Source: an uncultured Collinsella sp. (GTDB taxonomy: Bacteria > Actinomycetota > Coriobacteriia > Coriobacteriales > Coriobacteriaceae). From it: a DNA stretch of 52,974 bases. Both the position numbers and the translations under genes were made by a program. The stretch is from positions 1-52,974 of the forward strand of contig URNM01000002.1 in the NCBI GenBank assembly GCA_900549185.1, given 5' to 3'. This document shows, one piece after another, positions 41,399-49,884 of this stretch; position 1 is the first letter of the stretch; each line of letters opens with the position of its first letter. The notes under the pieces were generated by a model. The model was given only the letters and a program-made list of their open reading frames with translations, was not told the origin of the DNA and made no database searches.

Positions 41399-42964
41399 AT
41401 GACACCTGCGCGCTTTGAAATCGGACAAAAGCACAAGCAGGAGAGCGAGGCGGGTTCCAAGGCTAGTTGGAACACGCCTCGTTCCGATTCACGGCCAACG
41501 ATGAGCTATCCCTCGCGCATGGCACTTGCTTTTGCTCTGACATCGCTCATGACGGTATTGGTGCTGGTGGGCGTTGTCTCTGTTGTGTGGGGCACAGTCT
41601 TTTCGGATTACACACGCTCCAATATCGTCGAAATCGCAAATTCCGCTGCCGAGAAGTTGGCAACCTCATATGAGGAAAACGGCTCTTGGACCGCGGGAGA
41701 ACTGCGCACGGTCGCAACGTCGAGTTTGGTTTCCGACGATCTGGGCATGCAGGTCGTCAATAAAAAGGGCGTGATCGTTTATGACGATTCCTGGCCCTCG
41801 GCAAGCGCCACCGCTGATGTACGCGAAAACCAGGCTACGACCGACGACACGAGCGGCAAGAGGGCATCGCATAGCCCGGTCTCGTCTGCTCCAACCGACT
41901 CCGATAGCGTTGCTAACGTCGAGATTGTAACGTCTTCCGGCGAGCATGTCGGACAGGTAAAGCTGTGGGCCATCGGCTCCGACGCTCTGCTCACCAAGGC
42001 GGACTCTGCGTTTAGGGAGAAGACCTTTAACGCCATGGCCCTCGCCGCGGTTGTTGCAATCTGCATTTCGGTCGTTATCGGATCGCTCGTGTCGCGCATG
42101 CTCACCAAGCCGATTCATCGCATCACCAGTACCGCAAAGCAAATCCGTGACGGCGACCTGTCGGCTCGCACGGGACTGCGCGGTGATGACGAGATCGATC
42201 AGCTGGGTGAGACCTTCGATGAGATGGCCACTTCGCTCGAGAAGGATATGAAACACGAGAAGCGCCTGACCTCAGACGTTGCACACGAGCTTCGCACGCC
42301 GCTTATGGCCATGCTCGCAACGGTCGAGGCCATGCAGGATGGCGTGTATCCCACCGACGATGAGCATTTGGAGACCGTTGCTTCCGAGACGCGTCGCCTG
42401 GCTCGTCTGGTGCAGCAGATGCTCGACCTGTCGCGCATGGAAAACAGCACGGCTCCGCTCAACCTTGAGCCGGTGGACATGGTTCCTTTTGTGCGTTCCA
42501 TCGTCAATGCCCAGGAGCGCCTGTTTGTCGACCGCGATCTGCGCCTGCGTTTTGCGGACGAGACCCAGGGTCACGACGATGTCGTTGAGGCCGATCCCGA
42601 CATGATCACGCAATGTGTTATCAACCTCATGAGCAACGCCATGCGCTACACCCCCGAGGGCGGTTGGGTCGTGGTGTCGGTGCTCAGTGACCGCAAGCAC
42701 GTCAGCATTGCCGTTTCGGATACCGGTATCGGTATTGCCAAGGACGATCTGTCGCGCATCTTCGGGCGGTTTTGGCGCGCCGATGCCAGCCGCGCCCGCG
42801 AAGCTGGCGGCCTGGGCGTTGGCCTCGCCGTGACCAAGCAGATTGTCGAGCGTCATCACGGCTACATATCCGTGGAGTCGGAGCTTGGAAAGGGTACGAC
42901 TTTTACGATTCATCTGCCTCGCGAGCACACGGCGGACGCGGCATCTACTACAATGGAGCACTAG
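41399..42964 (+). CDS. Membrane sensor histidine kinase
   Basis: 521 residues. A 40-residue cytoplasmic start is followed by membrane segment 1 (ALAFALTSLMTVLVLVGVVSV), an extracellular sensor region of about 145 residues with a Ser/Thr/Asp-rich loop, membrane segment 2 (MALAAVVAICISVVIGSLV), a HAMP domain, and an H-box SDVAHELRTPLMAML. The N-box is INLMSNAMRYTPEGG, with G-boxes DTGIGIAKDDL and GGLGVGLAVTKQIV. Partner of the response regulator just upstream. The ligand is not predictable. Confidence 0.93.
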   Translation: MTPARFEIGQKHKQESEAGSKASWNTPRSDSRPTMSYPSRMALAFALTSLMTVLVLVGVVSVVWGTVFSDYTRSNIVEIANSAAEKLATSYEENGSWTAGELRTVATSSLVSDDLGMQVVNKKGVIVYDDSWPSASATADVRENQATTDDTSGKRASHSPVSSAPTDSDSVANVEIVTSSGEHVGQVKLWAIGSDALLTKADSAFREKTFNAMALAAVVAICISVVIGSLVSRMLTKPIHRITSTAKQIRDGDLSARTGLRGDDEIDQLGETFDEMATSLEKDMKHEKRLTSDVAHELRTPLMAMLATVEAMQDGVYPTDDEHLETVASETRRLARLVQQMLDLSRMENSTAPLNLEPVDMVPFVRSIVNAQERLFVDRDLRLRFADETQGHDDVVEADPDMITQCVINLMSNAMRYTPEGGWVVVSVLSDRKHVSIAVSDTGIGIAKDDLSRIFGRFWRADASRAREAGGLGVGLAVTKQIVERHHGYISVESELGKGTTFTIHLPREHTADAASTTMEH

Positions 42965-43073
42965 CTTTTCGCTATTCGGTGAAGGAGGGGTTTCGTCCCT
43001 GCCGCTCCGAGTTTGCGAAAACGTGCGGGGAAGAACCCGCATTACTGTCGTATTTTGGTAAGGAGTGACTCAC
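42965..43073 (+). other. Leader region upstream of purC
   Basis: About 110 bases. It contains a weak hairpin (TGCGGG with CCCGCA around 43025-43041) and the AAGGAG ribosome site at 43060. I looked for a purine-riboswitch core and did not see one. Confidence 0.35.
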
Positions 43074-43961
43074 GTGACAACGATGGAGCGTCGTCCGGAT
43101 TCCCGTGGCAAGGTTCGTGATATCTATGATGCCGGTGAAAACCTGCTGATGGTCGCCACCGACCGCATTTCTGCGTTCGACTTCATTCTTCCCGACGAGA
43201 TTCCGTTTAAGGGAGAGGTGCTCAACCGCATCTCGGCATTCTGGTTCGATAAATTTGCCGACATCGTTCCCAACCACCTCGTCTCCATCGACCCGGCGGA
43301 TTTCCCCGAGGAGTTTGCCGAGTATCGTGACTACCTCGCAGGCCGCGCCATGTTGGTCAAGAAGGCCCAGACGATTCCTATCGAGTGCATCGTCCGCGGC
43401 TATCTGACCGGTTCGGGCAAGAAGACCTATGACGAGAACGGCACCGTCTGCGGCATTCAGCTGCCCGAGGGTCTGACCGAGGCCTCTAAGCTTCCCGAGC
43501 CGCTGTTCACGCCGTCCACGAAGGCCGAGATCGGCGACCACGACGAGAACATTTCGTTTGAGCGTTGCTGCGAGATCGTGGGTGAGGACATCGCCACGCA
43601 GATTCGCGACCTGTCCCTCAAGATTTACAAGGCCGCTGCCGAGTATGCCGCGACTCGAGGCATCATCATCGCCGACACCAAGTTCGAGTTCGGTGTCATC
43701 GATGGCAAGGTTACGCTGATCGACGAGTGCCTCACGCCCGACTCCAGCCGTTTCTGGCCTGCCGCCAGCTACGAGGAGGGCGAAATTCAGCCCAGCTACG
43801 ACAAACAATTCGTCCGCAATTGGCTCAAAGCCAACTGGGATATGACGGGGGAGACCCCGCACCTGCCCGCCGAGGTCATCGATGGCACGTCCGAGCGCTA
43901 TCGCGAGGCCTTCCAGATCATCACGGGCTCCCAGTTCACAAGCATGAAGGAGAACGCATAA
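43074..43961 (+). CDS. purC: Phosphoribosylaminoimidazole-succinocarboxamide synthase
   Basis: 295 residues. SAICAR synthetase motifs: RGKVRDIYDAGENLLMVATDRISAFD at the start, PIECIVRGYLTGSG, and IIIADTKFEFG with LIDECLTPDSSRFWP near the end. It joins CAIR and aspartate in purine synthesis. I choose GTG 43074, eight bases after AAGGAG; a GTG at 43065 falls inside that ribosome site, and ATG 43083 is also possible. The gene for an unknown membrane protein begins at the base after its stop. Confidence 0.96.
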   Translation: MTTMERRPDSRGKVRDIYDAGENLLMVATDRISAFDFILPDEIPFKGEVLNRISAFWFDKFADIVPNHLVSIDPADFPEEFAEYRDYLAGRAMLVKKAQTIPIECIVRGYLTGSGKKTYDENGTVCGIQLPEGLTEASKLPEPLFTPSTKAEIGDHDENISFERCCEIVGEDIATQIRDLSLKIYKAAAEYAATRGIIIADTKFEFGVIDGKVTLIDECLTPDSSRFWPAASYEEGEIQPSYDKQFVRNWLKANWDMTGETPHLPAEVIDGTSERYREAFQIITGSQFTSMKENA

Positions 43962-44537
43962 GTGAGTACCCGTAGCGCCACGAACAAGCGCACGCAATCC
44001 CACGAAGTTACCGGGGTTGCGCGCAAGTCCGCCGCATCTGCTAAGCCCGCTCGCCAGGCAGCGAGCTCCGTTCGCGTCGTGCCGGCTTCGTCTAAGGCAC
44101 GCCGCAAAGAGCTCGAGAAGGGTGAAAACCTGGAAGGCCTTTCCAAGGAGGAGAAGCGCGCCCGCAAGGCCAAGCAGCGTGCTCGCGAGGATCGTATCTA
44201 CACGGTGTCGAATATTCTCCTCAAGCAGGATGAGGACTACACCAAGCGCCGTCGTATCTGGTGGGCCGTGCTCGCCATCGGCATGGTACTCGTCGTGGCA
44301 ATTTGGGCTTCGCTCTACTTCGCTCCCGGCGGCACGGTGTCCAGTCCCGTCCAGATGGTCGGCATCGTTTTGTCCTATGTCATCATTCTGGGCGACTTTA
44401 TCTACGACTTCGTTCGTATTCGTCCCCTGCGCAACATGTACCGCACGCAGGCTGAGGGCATGTCCGAGAACAAGCTCAACGCTCTTATCGAGCGCGCAGC
44501 TGCCGAGGAGGACAAGAAGGACTCCAAGAAGAAGTAG
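43962..44537 (+). CDS. Hypothetical two-pass membrane protein with long basic N-terminus
   Basis: 191 residues. The first 85 are basic and Ala/Lys/Arg-rich, including EEKRARKAKQRARED, and look disordered. Two membrane segments follow (WWAVLAIGMVLVVAIWASLYF and VQMVGIVLSYVIILGDFIY) with a charged tail ending in KKDSKKK. GTG start immediately after the purC stop, with AAGGAG nine bases upstream inside purC, so it is coupled to purC. No family recognised. Confidence 0.72.
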   Translation: MSTRSATNKRTQSHEVTGVARKSAASAKPARQAASSVRVVPASSKARRKELEKGENLEGLSKEEKRARKAKQRAREDRIYTVSNILLKQDEDYTKRRRIWWAVLAIGMVLVVAIWASLYFAPGGTVSSPVQMVGIVLSYVIILGDFIYDFVRIRPLRNMYRTQAEGMSENKLNALIERAAAEEDKKDSKKK

Positions 44538-44567
44538 CGTTTGTATCCATACATATCGCTAAGATAT

Positions 44568-44600
44568 AAGGCGCGTCGTTTTAGCGGCGCGCCTTTTTAC
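44568..44600 (+). terminator. Intrinsic terminator after the purC unit
   Basis: AAGGCGCG, a 12-base loop region that also pairs partly, CGCGCCTT and TTTAC on the plus strand. Confidence 0.85.
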
Positions 44601-44626
44601 TGTTCTATAGATAGATGGAGTGGCAC

Positions 44627-45907
44627 ATGATTCGAGCTGCCCTGACGGTCGAAGAAGCTCTGGAGGGCATGAAGGCCCTGGAGCCCAAGATTAAAAACTA
44701 TGCGCGCCTGGTTGTCCGCAAGGGCGTAAACGTCAAGCCCGGCCAGGAGGTTGTCGTTCAGTCTCCGGTCGAGTGCGCGCCCTTTGCCCGCGTGGTGGTT
44801 GCGGAGGCTTATGCCGCCGGCGCTGGCCACGTGACGGTCATTTGGGCCGATGATGCCGTGACGAGGCTCACGTACGAGCATGTCGAGAAAAGCTATTTTG
44901 AGCAGACGCCCGAGTGGAAGCGCCTGCAGCTGGATTCCCTGGCCCAGGACGGTGCCTGCTTTATCTTTATCGAGGGTGCGGACCCCGCCGCCCTTAAGGG
45001 CATCGATCCCGCTAAGCCCGCTGCAGCTTCTAAGGCAAAGAACACGCAGTGCAAAGTTTTCCGCCGTGGACTGGATTACAACATCAATCCGTGGTGCATC
45101 GCCGGCGCTCCGGTCGTGGCTTGGGCGCGCGAGGTGTTCCCGGGAGACGCCGATGAGGTTGCAATCTATAAGCTGTGGAATGCGATTCTGCACACCGCTC
45201 GCGCCGATGGCCAGGACCCGGAGAGCGACTGGGAGCTTCATGACGCGGCATTCGAAAAGAACTTGCGCTTCCTGAACGACAATCGTTTTGACCGCCTACA
45301 TTACACCGCAGCAAATGGAACCGATCTGACGATTGGCATGACGAAGGGTCACGAGTGGGCCGGCGGCAAGGGTAAGACGCCCGATGGACACCCTTTCTTC
45401 CCCAACATTCCCACCGAGGAAGTCTTCACTTCGCCCGATCGCATGCGCGCCGACGGTATCGTGTACTCGGCCATGCCGCTCATCCACCACGGCAATAAAG
45501 TCGACGATTTTTGGATTAAGTTCGAGGGCGGCCGCGTGGTGGACTACGACGCCCGCGTGGGCAAGGCAACGCTCGCAAGTATCATCGATACTGACGAGGG
45601 CGCTGCTCACCTGGGAGAGGTCGCGCTCATTTCCAAGAACACGCCGATCCGTGAAAGCGACATCCTGTTCTATGACACGCTCTATGACGAGAATGCCAGC
45701 TGCCATCTTGCACTGGGAGTCGGCTTCCCCGAGTGCATCGAGGATGGATATGATATGTCCAAAGAGGAGCTCCTGGAGCATGGTGTCAACGTTTCGAGCA
45801 CGCACGTTGACTTTATGATTGGCACGGATGACATCGATATTGTGGGCATTACGCCCGATGGACGCGAAGTTGTGATTTTCCAGAACGGCCAATGGAGTTG
45901 GGAATAG
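44627..45907 (+). CDS. M29-family aminopeptidase
   Basis: 426 residues. Family blocks are present: NYARLVVRKGVNVKPGQEVVVQSP at the start, HYTAANGTDLTIGMTKGHEWAGG, PNIPTEEVFTSPD (metal-ligand Glu), and the C-terminal HLALGVGFPECIEDG and SSTHVDFMIGTDDIDI with His and Asp ligands. These are two-metal cytosolic aminopeptidases of the AmpS/PepS/AP-T group. Start ATG 44627 with GGAG six bases upstream; an ATG at 44615 overlaps that site. A tRNA-Lys promoter begins inside its last codons. Confidence 0.93.
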   Translation: MIRAALTVEEALEGMKALEPKIKNYARLVVRKGVNVKPGQEVVVQSPVECAPFARVVVAEAYAAGAGHVTVIWADDAVTRLTYEHVEKSYFEQTPEWKRLQLDSLAQDGACFIFIEGADPAALKGIDPAKPAAASKAKNTQCKVFRRGLDYNINPWCIAGAPVVAWAREVFPGDADEVAIYKLWNAILHTARADGQDPESDWELHDAAFEKNLRFLNDNRFDRLHYTAANGTDLTIGMTKGHEWAGGKGKTPDGHPFFPNIPTEEVFTSPDRMRADGIVYSAMPLIHHGNKVDDFWIKFEGGRVVDYDARVGKATLASIIDTDEGAAHLGEVALISKNTPIRESDILFYDTLYDENASCHLALGVGFPECIEDGYDMSKEELLEHGVNVSSTHVDFMIGTDDIDIVGITPDGREVVIFQNGQWSWE

Positions 45908-45926
45908 TCCCAGACCGTGGTACAAT
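45898..45926 (+). promoter_or_regulatory. Promoter of tRNA-Lys pair
   Basis: TTGGGA (45898-45903), 17 bases, TACAAT (45921-45926), nine bases before the tRNA. The -35 overlaps the end of the aminopeptidase gene. Confidence 0.65.
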
Positions 45927-45935
45927 GCCACCCGC

Positions 45936-46011
45936 GGGCCGTTAGCTCAGCTGGCAGAGCAGGGGACTTTTAATCCCAAGGTCCAGGGTTCGAACCCCTG
46001 ACGGCCCACCA
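45936..46011 (+). tRNA. tRNA-Lys (anticodon TTT)
   Basis: 76 bases with encoded CCA. Acceptor GGGCCGT/ACGGCCC, D-arm AGCTCAGCTGGCAGAGC, anticodon loop CTTTTAA, T-loop TTCGAAC, discriminator A. Confidence 0.97.
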
Positions 46012-46024
46012 CACGATATCTCCT

Positions 46025-46050
46025 CTAAAGTCCGTCACAACGGACTTTAG
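46025..46050 (+). terminator. Hairpin between the two tRNA-Lys genes
   Basis: CTAAAGTCCGT, loop CACA, ACGGACTTTAG, an 11-base perfect stem with only a short T tract after it. It may be a weak terminator or processing signal. Confidence 0.5.
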
Positions 46051-46054
46051 CTTT

Positions 46055-46130
46055 GGGTCGTTAGCTCAGTTGGTAGAGCAGGGGACTCTTAATCCCAAGG
46101 TCCAGGGTTCGACCCCCTGACGGCCCACCA
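46055..46130 (+). tRNA. tRNA-Lys (anticodon CTT)
   Basis: 76 bases with encoded CCA, nearly identical to the first tRNA-Lys. Acceptor GGGTCGT/ACGGCCC has one G-T pair, the anticodon loop is CTCTTAA, and the T-arm reads GGGTTCGACCCC. Confidence 0.97.
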
Positions 46131-46138
46131 AAGCATGT

Positions 46139-46172
46139 TAAGACGGTCAGCGAAAGTTGGCCGTCTTTTTTG
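46139..46172 (+). terminator. Intrinsic terminator of tRNA-Lys genes
   Basis: AAGACGGTCAGC, loop GAAA, GTTGGCCGTCTT, then TTTTG. Confidence 0.92.
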
Positions 46173-46184
46173 TTTACCTCGCTT

Positions 46185-46205
46185 GGGGTCGAACCCGTCG
46201 GGGTA
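46185..46205 (-). repeat. Inverted T-arm fragment downstream of tRNA-Lys
   Basis: The reverse complement contains GGGTTCGACCCC, 12 bases identical to the T-arm of the second tRNA-Lys including its C variant, in opposite orientation. The following sequence to 46340 has imperfect inverted repeats (TGATTCCC at 46229 and GGGAATCA at 46277) and no gene. Confidence 0.55.
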
Positions 46206-46344
46206 CGGGGCTGAGGAATCTGCACCGTGATTCCCTTAGGGAAAAACGGCTAAAGCCCCATAGCGTGTTCTCCTTAGGGGAATCATGCTTACGGGGCTCG
46301 ATACATGTTGAGAAATTGTGATCAAACTCAAGGTGAGAATCGAT

Positions 46345-47871
46345 TTAGTCCGCTCGATAGTGCGATCCGAGGCTTTCGGTTCGCTTGCGCATGGCTTTGA
46401 CCATTTCCTGTGCTAATTGAATCTGCGATTGCAGGCGGGCGAGGGCTGCGATTTCGCTGTCCTGGGTGTTTTCCATACTCAAGGCTGCAGTCTCTGCCCT
46501 CAGGCCTTCAAGTTCCCGCAACGCTGCGGATAGGCCTGTCTCGGTGCGGTTGATCATGCAATACGCGCTCATCGTGTGCTTGAGGCTGCAAGTCAGGCGT
46601 TCTGCGTCTGCCCTGACAAGGCCGCGGTGGGGGAGCGCAGCATCCCTTGGGGCAGCCACTTTGAGAGTATTCAATGCCGTCCGAGCTGCGGAAGCGCCCG
46701 CGATGCGCCCAAACACGATGCCGTTGGCGCTTGACAGGCCTCCGATGCGATCGGCGCCGTGCATGCCGCCTGTCGCCTCGCCGCAGGCATAGAGGCCCTC
46801 AACGCCCGTGTACGCGGTCTTGTCGATTTTGATGCCGCCATTGGCGGCGTGGGCATACATCGCCACGCGCATCTCGTCGGTCGGCGCGATGCCGTGCTCG
46901 TCTTGTAGCCAGGTGGCAAAGGTCTGCACAAACTCGGGGACGTCCTCGCGGGGGAAGTCGTAGTGGAGCGCTAGCCCCTCGGCTCCCGCTTGGTCGATGG
47001 CTAGGTCGATAGCACGAGAATCCAGACGCGAAGTGAAGGGGCCATATCCGGATCGCTGCTCAAGCAGATCGTCTAGCTTTTCGTCGGCAATATAGACCGG
47101 TTGGTCAAATGTGACGTAGCGCCAGGTCTTCTCGTTGAAGACCAGGTTTCGCTTGGGTTCAATGAAGCCGGGCATCATCTGCATGAACTCTATATTAGTA
47201 AGGGACGCACCGTGCGCGAGCGCGATGGCCTGTGATGAGCTGAGCACGTCGGCGGAAGTGAGGCTTCGCTCGAACAGGCCGCCGGTGCCACCGGCTGCGA
47301 TGATAGTGGCTTTAGTTGTAAAGGTCACGATGCACTCGTCTGTTTGGTTGTAGAGCACGGCGCCGGTAATCTTTCCGGTTGTGTCATCAACAAGGTCGAT
47401 AAGTTCGTGGCGGGGGAGCAGGTGGATGCCGAGCGACTCGATCTGGGTCGTCAGAGCGTCCTCAAGGGGCTTGCGGGTGAGGCCGCGCCACATGCGTGTC
47501 TTGTGGTCAAAGCAGGGGATAAACTGCTTCTGCTGGGCGCTCTCGGCACTTTGCGGACGCTGGAGTTGGACGCCCAGATCCTGCTCGAGCCAGTCAATCG
47601 CCTGAGGAATACCGTGGACAAACGTCTGGACGAGCGCAGGGTCGGCAACGCCGCCGCCCACGGCCTGGATGGTGTCGATGAGGTCCTGCTCGTCGCCTTC
47701 GTCGACGGGGCCAATAAGGCCCAGGCCCCAGGTGCCCGGGAAAAAGCTAGATCCGCTCATGGTCTTGCCGGCGCTTGCGATGGTAACGGTTGCGCCTGCA
47801 CGAGCTGCTTCTATGGCGGCGCAAAGGCCCGCAATGCCCGATCCAATTACCAGTACATCAGTCGATTCCAT
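46345..47871 (-). CDS. FAD-dependent oxidoreductase (fumarate reductase / L-aspartate oxidase family)
   Basis: 508 residues. N-terminal FAD-binding VLVIGSGIAGLCAAIEAARAGATVTI, then SSFFPGTWGLG, a second FAD contact ATIIAAGGTGGLFERS and the C-terminal GLYACGEATGGMHGADRIGGLSSANGIVFG typical of the succinate dehydrogenase/fumarate reductase/NadB superfamily. A helical C-terminal domain follows. No heme-binding or flavin-transfer motif and no export signal, so it is cytosolic. The start is ATG 47871 with AAAGGA five to six bases upstream; a longer frame lacks a ribosome site. L-aspartate oxidase is possible, but no nadA or nadC is adjacent. Confidence 0.85.
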   Translation of the reverse strand: MESTDVLVIGSGIAGLCAAIEAARAGATVTIASAGKTMSGSSFFPGTWGLGLIGPVDEGDEQDLIDTIQAVGGGVADPALVQTFVHGIPQAIDWLEQDLGVQLQRPQSAESAQQKQFIPCFDHKTRMWRGLTRKPLEDALTTQIESLGIHLLPRHELIDLVDDTTGKITGAVLYNQTDECIVTFTTKATIIAAGGTGGLFERSLTSADVLSSSQAIALAHGASLTNIEFMQMMPGFIEPKRNLVFNEKTWRYVTFDQPVYIADEKLDDLLEQRSGYGPFTSRLDSRAIDLAIDQAGAEGLALHYDFPREDVPEFVQTFATWLQDEHGIAPTDEMRVAMYAHAANGGIKIDKTAYTGVEGLYACGEATGGMHGADRIGGLSSANGIVFGRIAGASAARTALNTLKVAAPRDAALPHRGLVRADAERLTCSLKHTMSAYCMINRTETGLSAALRELEGLRAETAALSMENTQDSEIAALARLQSQIQLAQEMVKAMRKRTESLGSHYRAD

Positions 47872-48056
47872 CGGATTCCTTTCTCGTCCGGCGCATTGTC
47901 GCACGGGTGATCGGCAATGGGGCCGCAAAGACTCGGCAAATCGGTAAAGGGCAAATATGGCAGGTGGGCGTCATGGACGCTCTGACACTCCATCTCATCA
48001 CATCTCGTATTTCGTCCCAACTGATATATCGGCATTGGTGCCATGCGACAGCGCAA

Positions 48057-48092
48057 ACAAAAAGAGCCGCTACCCGAGTGGATAGCGGCTCT
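48057..48092 (-). terminator. Intrinsic terminator of the GGGtGRT operon
   Basis: The minus strand reads AGAGCCGCTA, a 10-base loop, TAGCGGCTCT and TTTTTG. Confidence 0.92.
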
Positions 48093-48126
48093 AAAGCTCA
48101 ACTATATGAGCATCGCGCGGGCGCGA

Positions 48127-49131
48127 TTAGGCCTTGAGGGCCTCCTCGACGGCGACAGCGCAGGCGACGGTGGCACCGACCATGGGGTTGTTGCCCATGC
48201 CGATGAGACCCATCATGTCGACGTGCGCAGGCACGGAGGAAGAACCGGCGAACTGGGCGTCGGAGTGCATACGGCCCATGGTGTCGGTCATGCCGTAAGA
48301 GGCAGGGCCGGCGCCCATGTTGTCCGGGTGCAGGGTACGGCCAGTGCCGCCACCAGAAGCGACGGAGAAGTACTTCTTGCCAGCCTCGAGGCGCTCCTTC
48401 TTGTAGGTGCCAGCGACGGGGTGCTGGAAGCGCGTGGGGTTGGTGGAGTTACCGGTGATCGAGATGTCGACGTTCTCGTGCCACATGATGGCAACGCCCT
48501 CGCGGACGTCGTCGGCGCCGTAGCAGTTGACGGCAGCGCGGGGACCATCGGAGTAGGGGATGGTCTCGACGACCTTGAGCTCGCTCGTGAAGTAGTCGAA
48601 CTGGGTCTTCACGTAGGTGAAGCCGTTGATGCGGGCGATGATCTGAGCAGCGTCCTTGCCCAGACCGTTGAGGATAACGCGCAGCGGCTTCTTGCGAGCC
48701 TTGTTGGCGTTCAGAGCCAGGCCGATAGCACCCTCAGCGGCAGCGAAGGACTCGTGGCCAGCCAGGAAGGCGAAGCACTCGGTGTCGTCGGAGAGCAGCA
48801 TAGCGCCCAGGTTGCCGTGGCCCAGACCGACCTTGCGGTCCTCGGCGACGGAGCCGGGAACGGTGAAGGCCTGGATGCCCTCGCCGATGATGGCGGCAGC
48901 CTCAGAAGCGGTCTTGGCGCCACGCTTGACAGCGAGAGCGCAGCCGAGGGTGTAGGCCCACTCGGCGTTCTGGAAGGCAATGGACTGGGTGTTGTTGACG
49001 ATCTCACGCGGGTTGAAGCCCTTGTCGGTGCAGATCTGCAGAGCTTCCTCGAGGGAGGCGATGCCGTTGTCGGCGAGGCACTTGTTGATCTTGTCAGCGC
49101 GGCGCTCGTAACCTTCGAACGTAACAGTCAT
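48127..49131 (-). CDS. GGGtGRT protein (function unknown)
   Basis: 334 residues. The name-giving motif is present as VASGGGTGRTLHPDN, and the C-terminus HVDMMGLIGMGNNPMVGATV is also characteristic. The family is conserved in anaerobic bacteria and has no established function. Gly-rich loops suggest nucleotide or cofactor binding, which is inference. It is 18 bases downstream of an IscU-like scaffold gene, an association that suggests a partnership in iron-sulfur or sulfur handling. Strong G/C codon bias and a complete ribosome site suggest high expression. Confidence 0.9.
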   Translation of the reverse strand: MTVTFEGYERRADKINKCLADNGIASLEEALQICTDKGFNPREIVNNTQSIAFQNAEWAYTLGCALAVKRGAKTASEAAAIIGEGIQAFTVPGSVAEDRKVGLGHGNLGAMLLSDDTECFAFLAGHESFAAAEGAIGLALNANKARKKPLRVILNGLGKDAAQIIARINGFTYVKTQFDYFTSELKVVETIPYSDGPRAAVNCYGADDVREGVAIMWHENVDISITGNSTNPTRFQHPVAGTYKKERLEAGKKYFSVASGGGTGRTLHPDNMGAGPASYGMTDTMGRMHSDAQFAGSSSVPAHVDMMGLIGMGNNPMVGATVACAVAVEEALKA

Positions 49132-49149
49132 AGTTATTTCCCTCCCTTT

Positions 49150-49884
49150 CTACTCGTGAACCGGGAACACGCTGGCGACGGAGTGAGTCTCCTCGTCGGT
49201 GCGCGGGTCGATGTACTTGGCAGCGTTGTCCCACTGACCATAGTGGCCCATAGCGCCAGCGATGGCCTCCTCGGGGGTCTTGCCGGCCTTGACGGCGTCG
49301 GTGAACTTGCCGAGGTTCAGGAACTCGAATGCGATGATCTCGTTCTTGTCGTTGAGGGCCATGCGGGTGACGTAGCCCTGGGCGAGCTCGAGGTAACGAG
49401 CACCCTTGGCCTTGGTGCCGAACATGGTGCCGACCTGAGAGCGAAGGCCCTTGCCGAGGTCGTCGAGGGAGGCGCCCACGGGCAGGCCGCCCTCGGAGAA
49501 CGCGGTCTGGCTGCGGCCGTAAACGATCTGCAGGAAGATCTCGCGCATAGCAACGTTGATGGCGTCGCAGACGAGGTCAGTGTTGAGGGCCTCGAGGATG
49601 GTCTTACCGGGAAGGATCTCGGAAGCCATGGCGGCAGAGTGGGTCATGCCCGAGCAGCCGATGGTCTCAACGAGGGCCTCCTCGATGATGCCGTCCTTGA
49701 CGTTCAGCGTGAGCTTGCAGGCGCCCTGCTGAGGTGCGCACCAACCCACACCGTGCGTAAGACCGGAGATGTCGGAAATCTCCTTAGCCTGGACCCACTT
49801 GCCCTCCTCGGGGATGGGTGCGGGGCCGTGGTATGCACCCTTGGCAACGGGGCACATGTTCTCCACTTCCTGTGAGTACTGCAT
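49150..49884 (-). CDS. IscU-like iron-sulfur scaffold protein paired with GGGtGRT
   Basis: 244 residues, much longer than IscU/SufU (about 130-150). The IscU-like core shows the three cysteine positions WCAPQQGAC, ETIGCSGMTHSAAMASEIL and DLVCDAINVAMREI. An N-terminal segment holds one further Cys (MCPVAKG), and about 100 residues follow the core. The start is ATG 49884 with GAGGAG upstream; the frame stays open to 49968 without support. It is first gene of a two-gene operon with the GGGtGRT gene. Role as scaffold is family inference; a second, ordinary SufU lies at 51154. Confidence 0.83.
   Translation of the reverse strand: MQYSQEVENMCPVAKGAYHGPAPIPEEGKWVQAKEISDISGLTHGVGWCAPQQGACKLTLNVKDGIIEEALVETIGCSGMTHSAAMASEILPGKTILEALNTDLVCDAINVAMREIFLQIVYGRSQTAFSEGGLPVGASLDDLGKGLRSQVGTMFGTKAKGARYLELAQGYVTRMALNDKNEIIAFEFLNLGKFTDAVKAGKTPEEAIAGAMGHYGQWDNAAKYIDPRTDEETHSVASVFPVHE

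Noticed and set aside
42965..43073. Purine riboswitch ahead of purC
   Set aside because: I could not place the conserved three-way junction core; only a weak hairpin and the ribosome site are present.
48043..49875. Plus-strand open frame opposite the GGGtGRT operon
   Set aside because: Antisense to two well-supported genes; low-complexity Gly/Val/Leu/Asp composition typical of such shadows.
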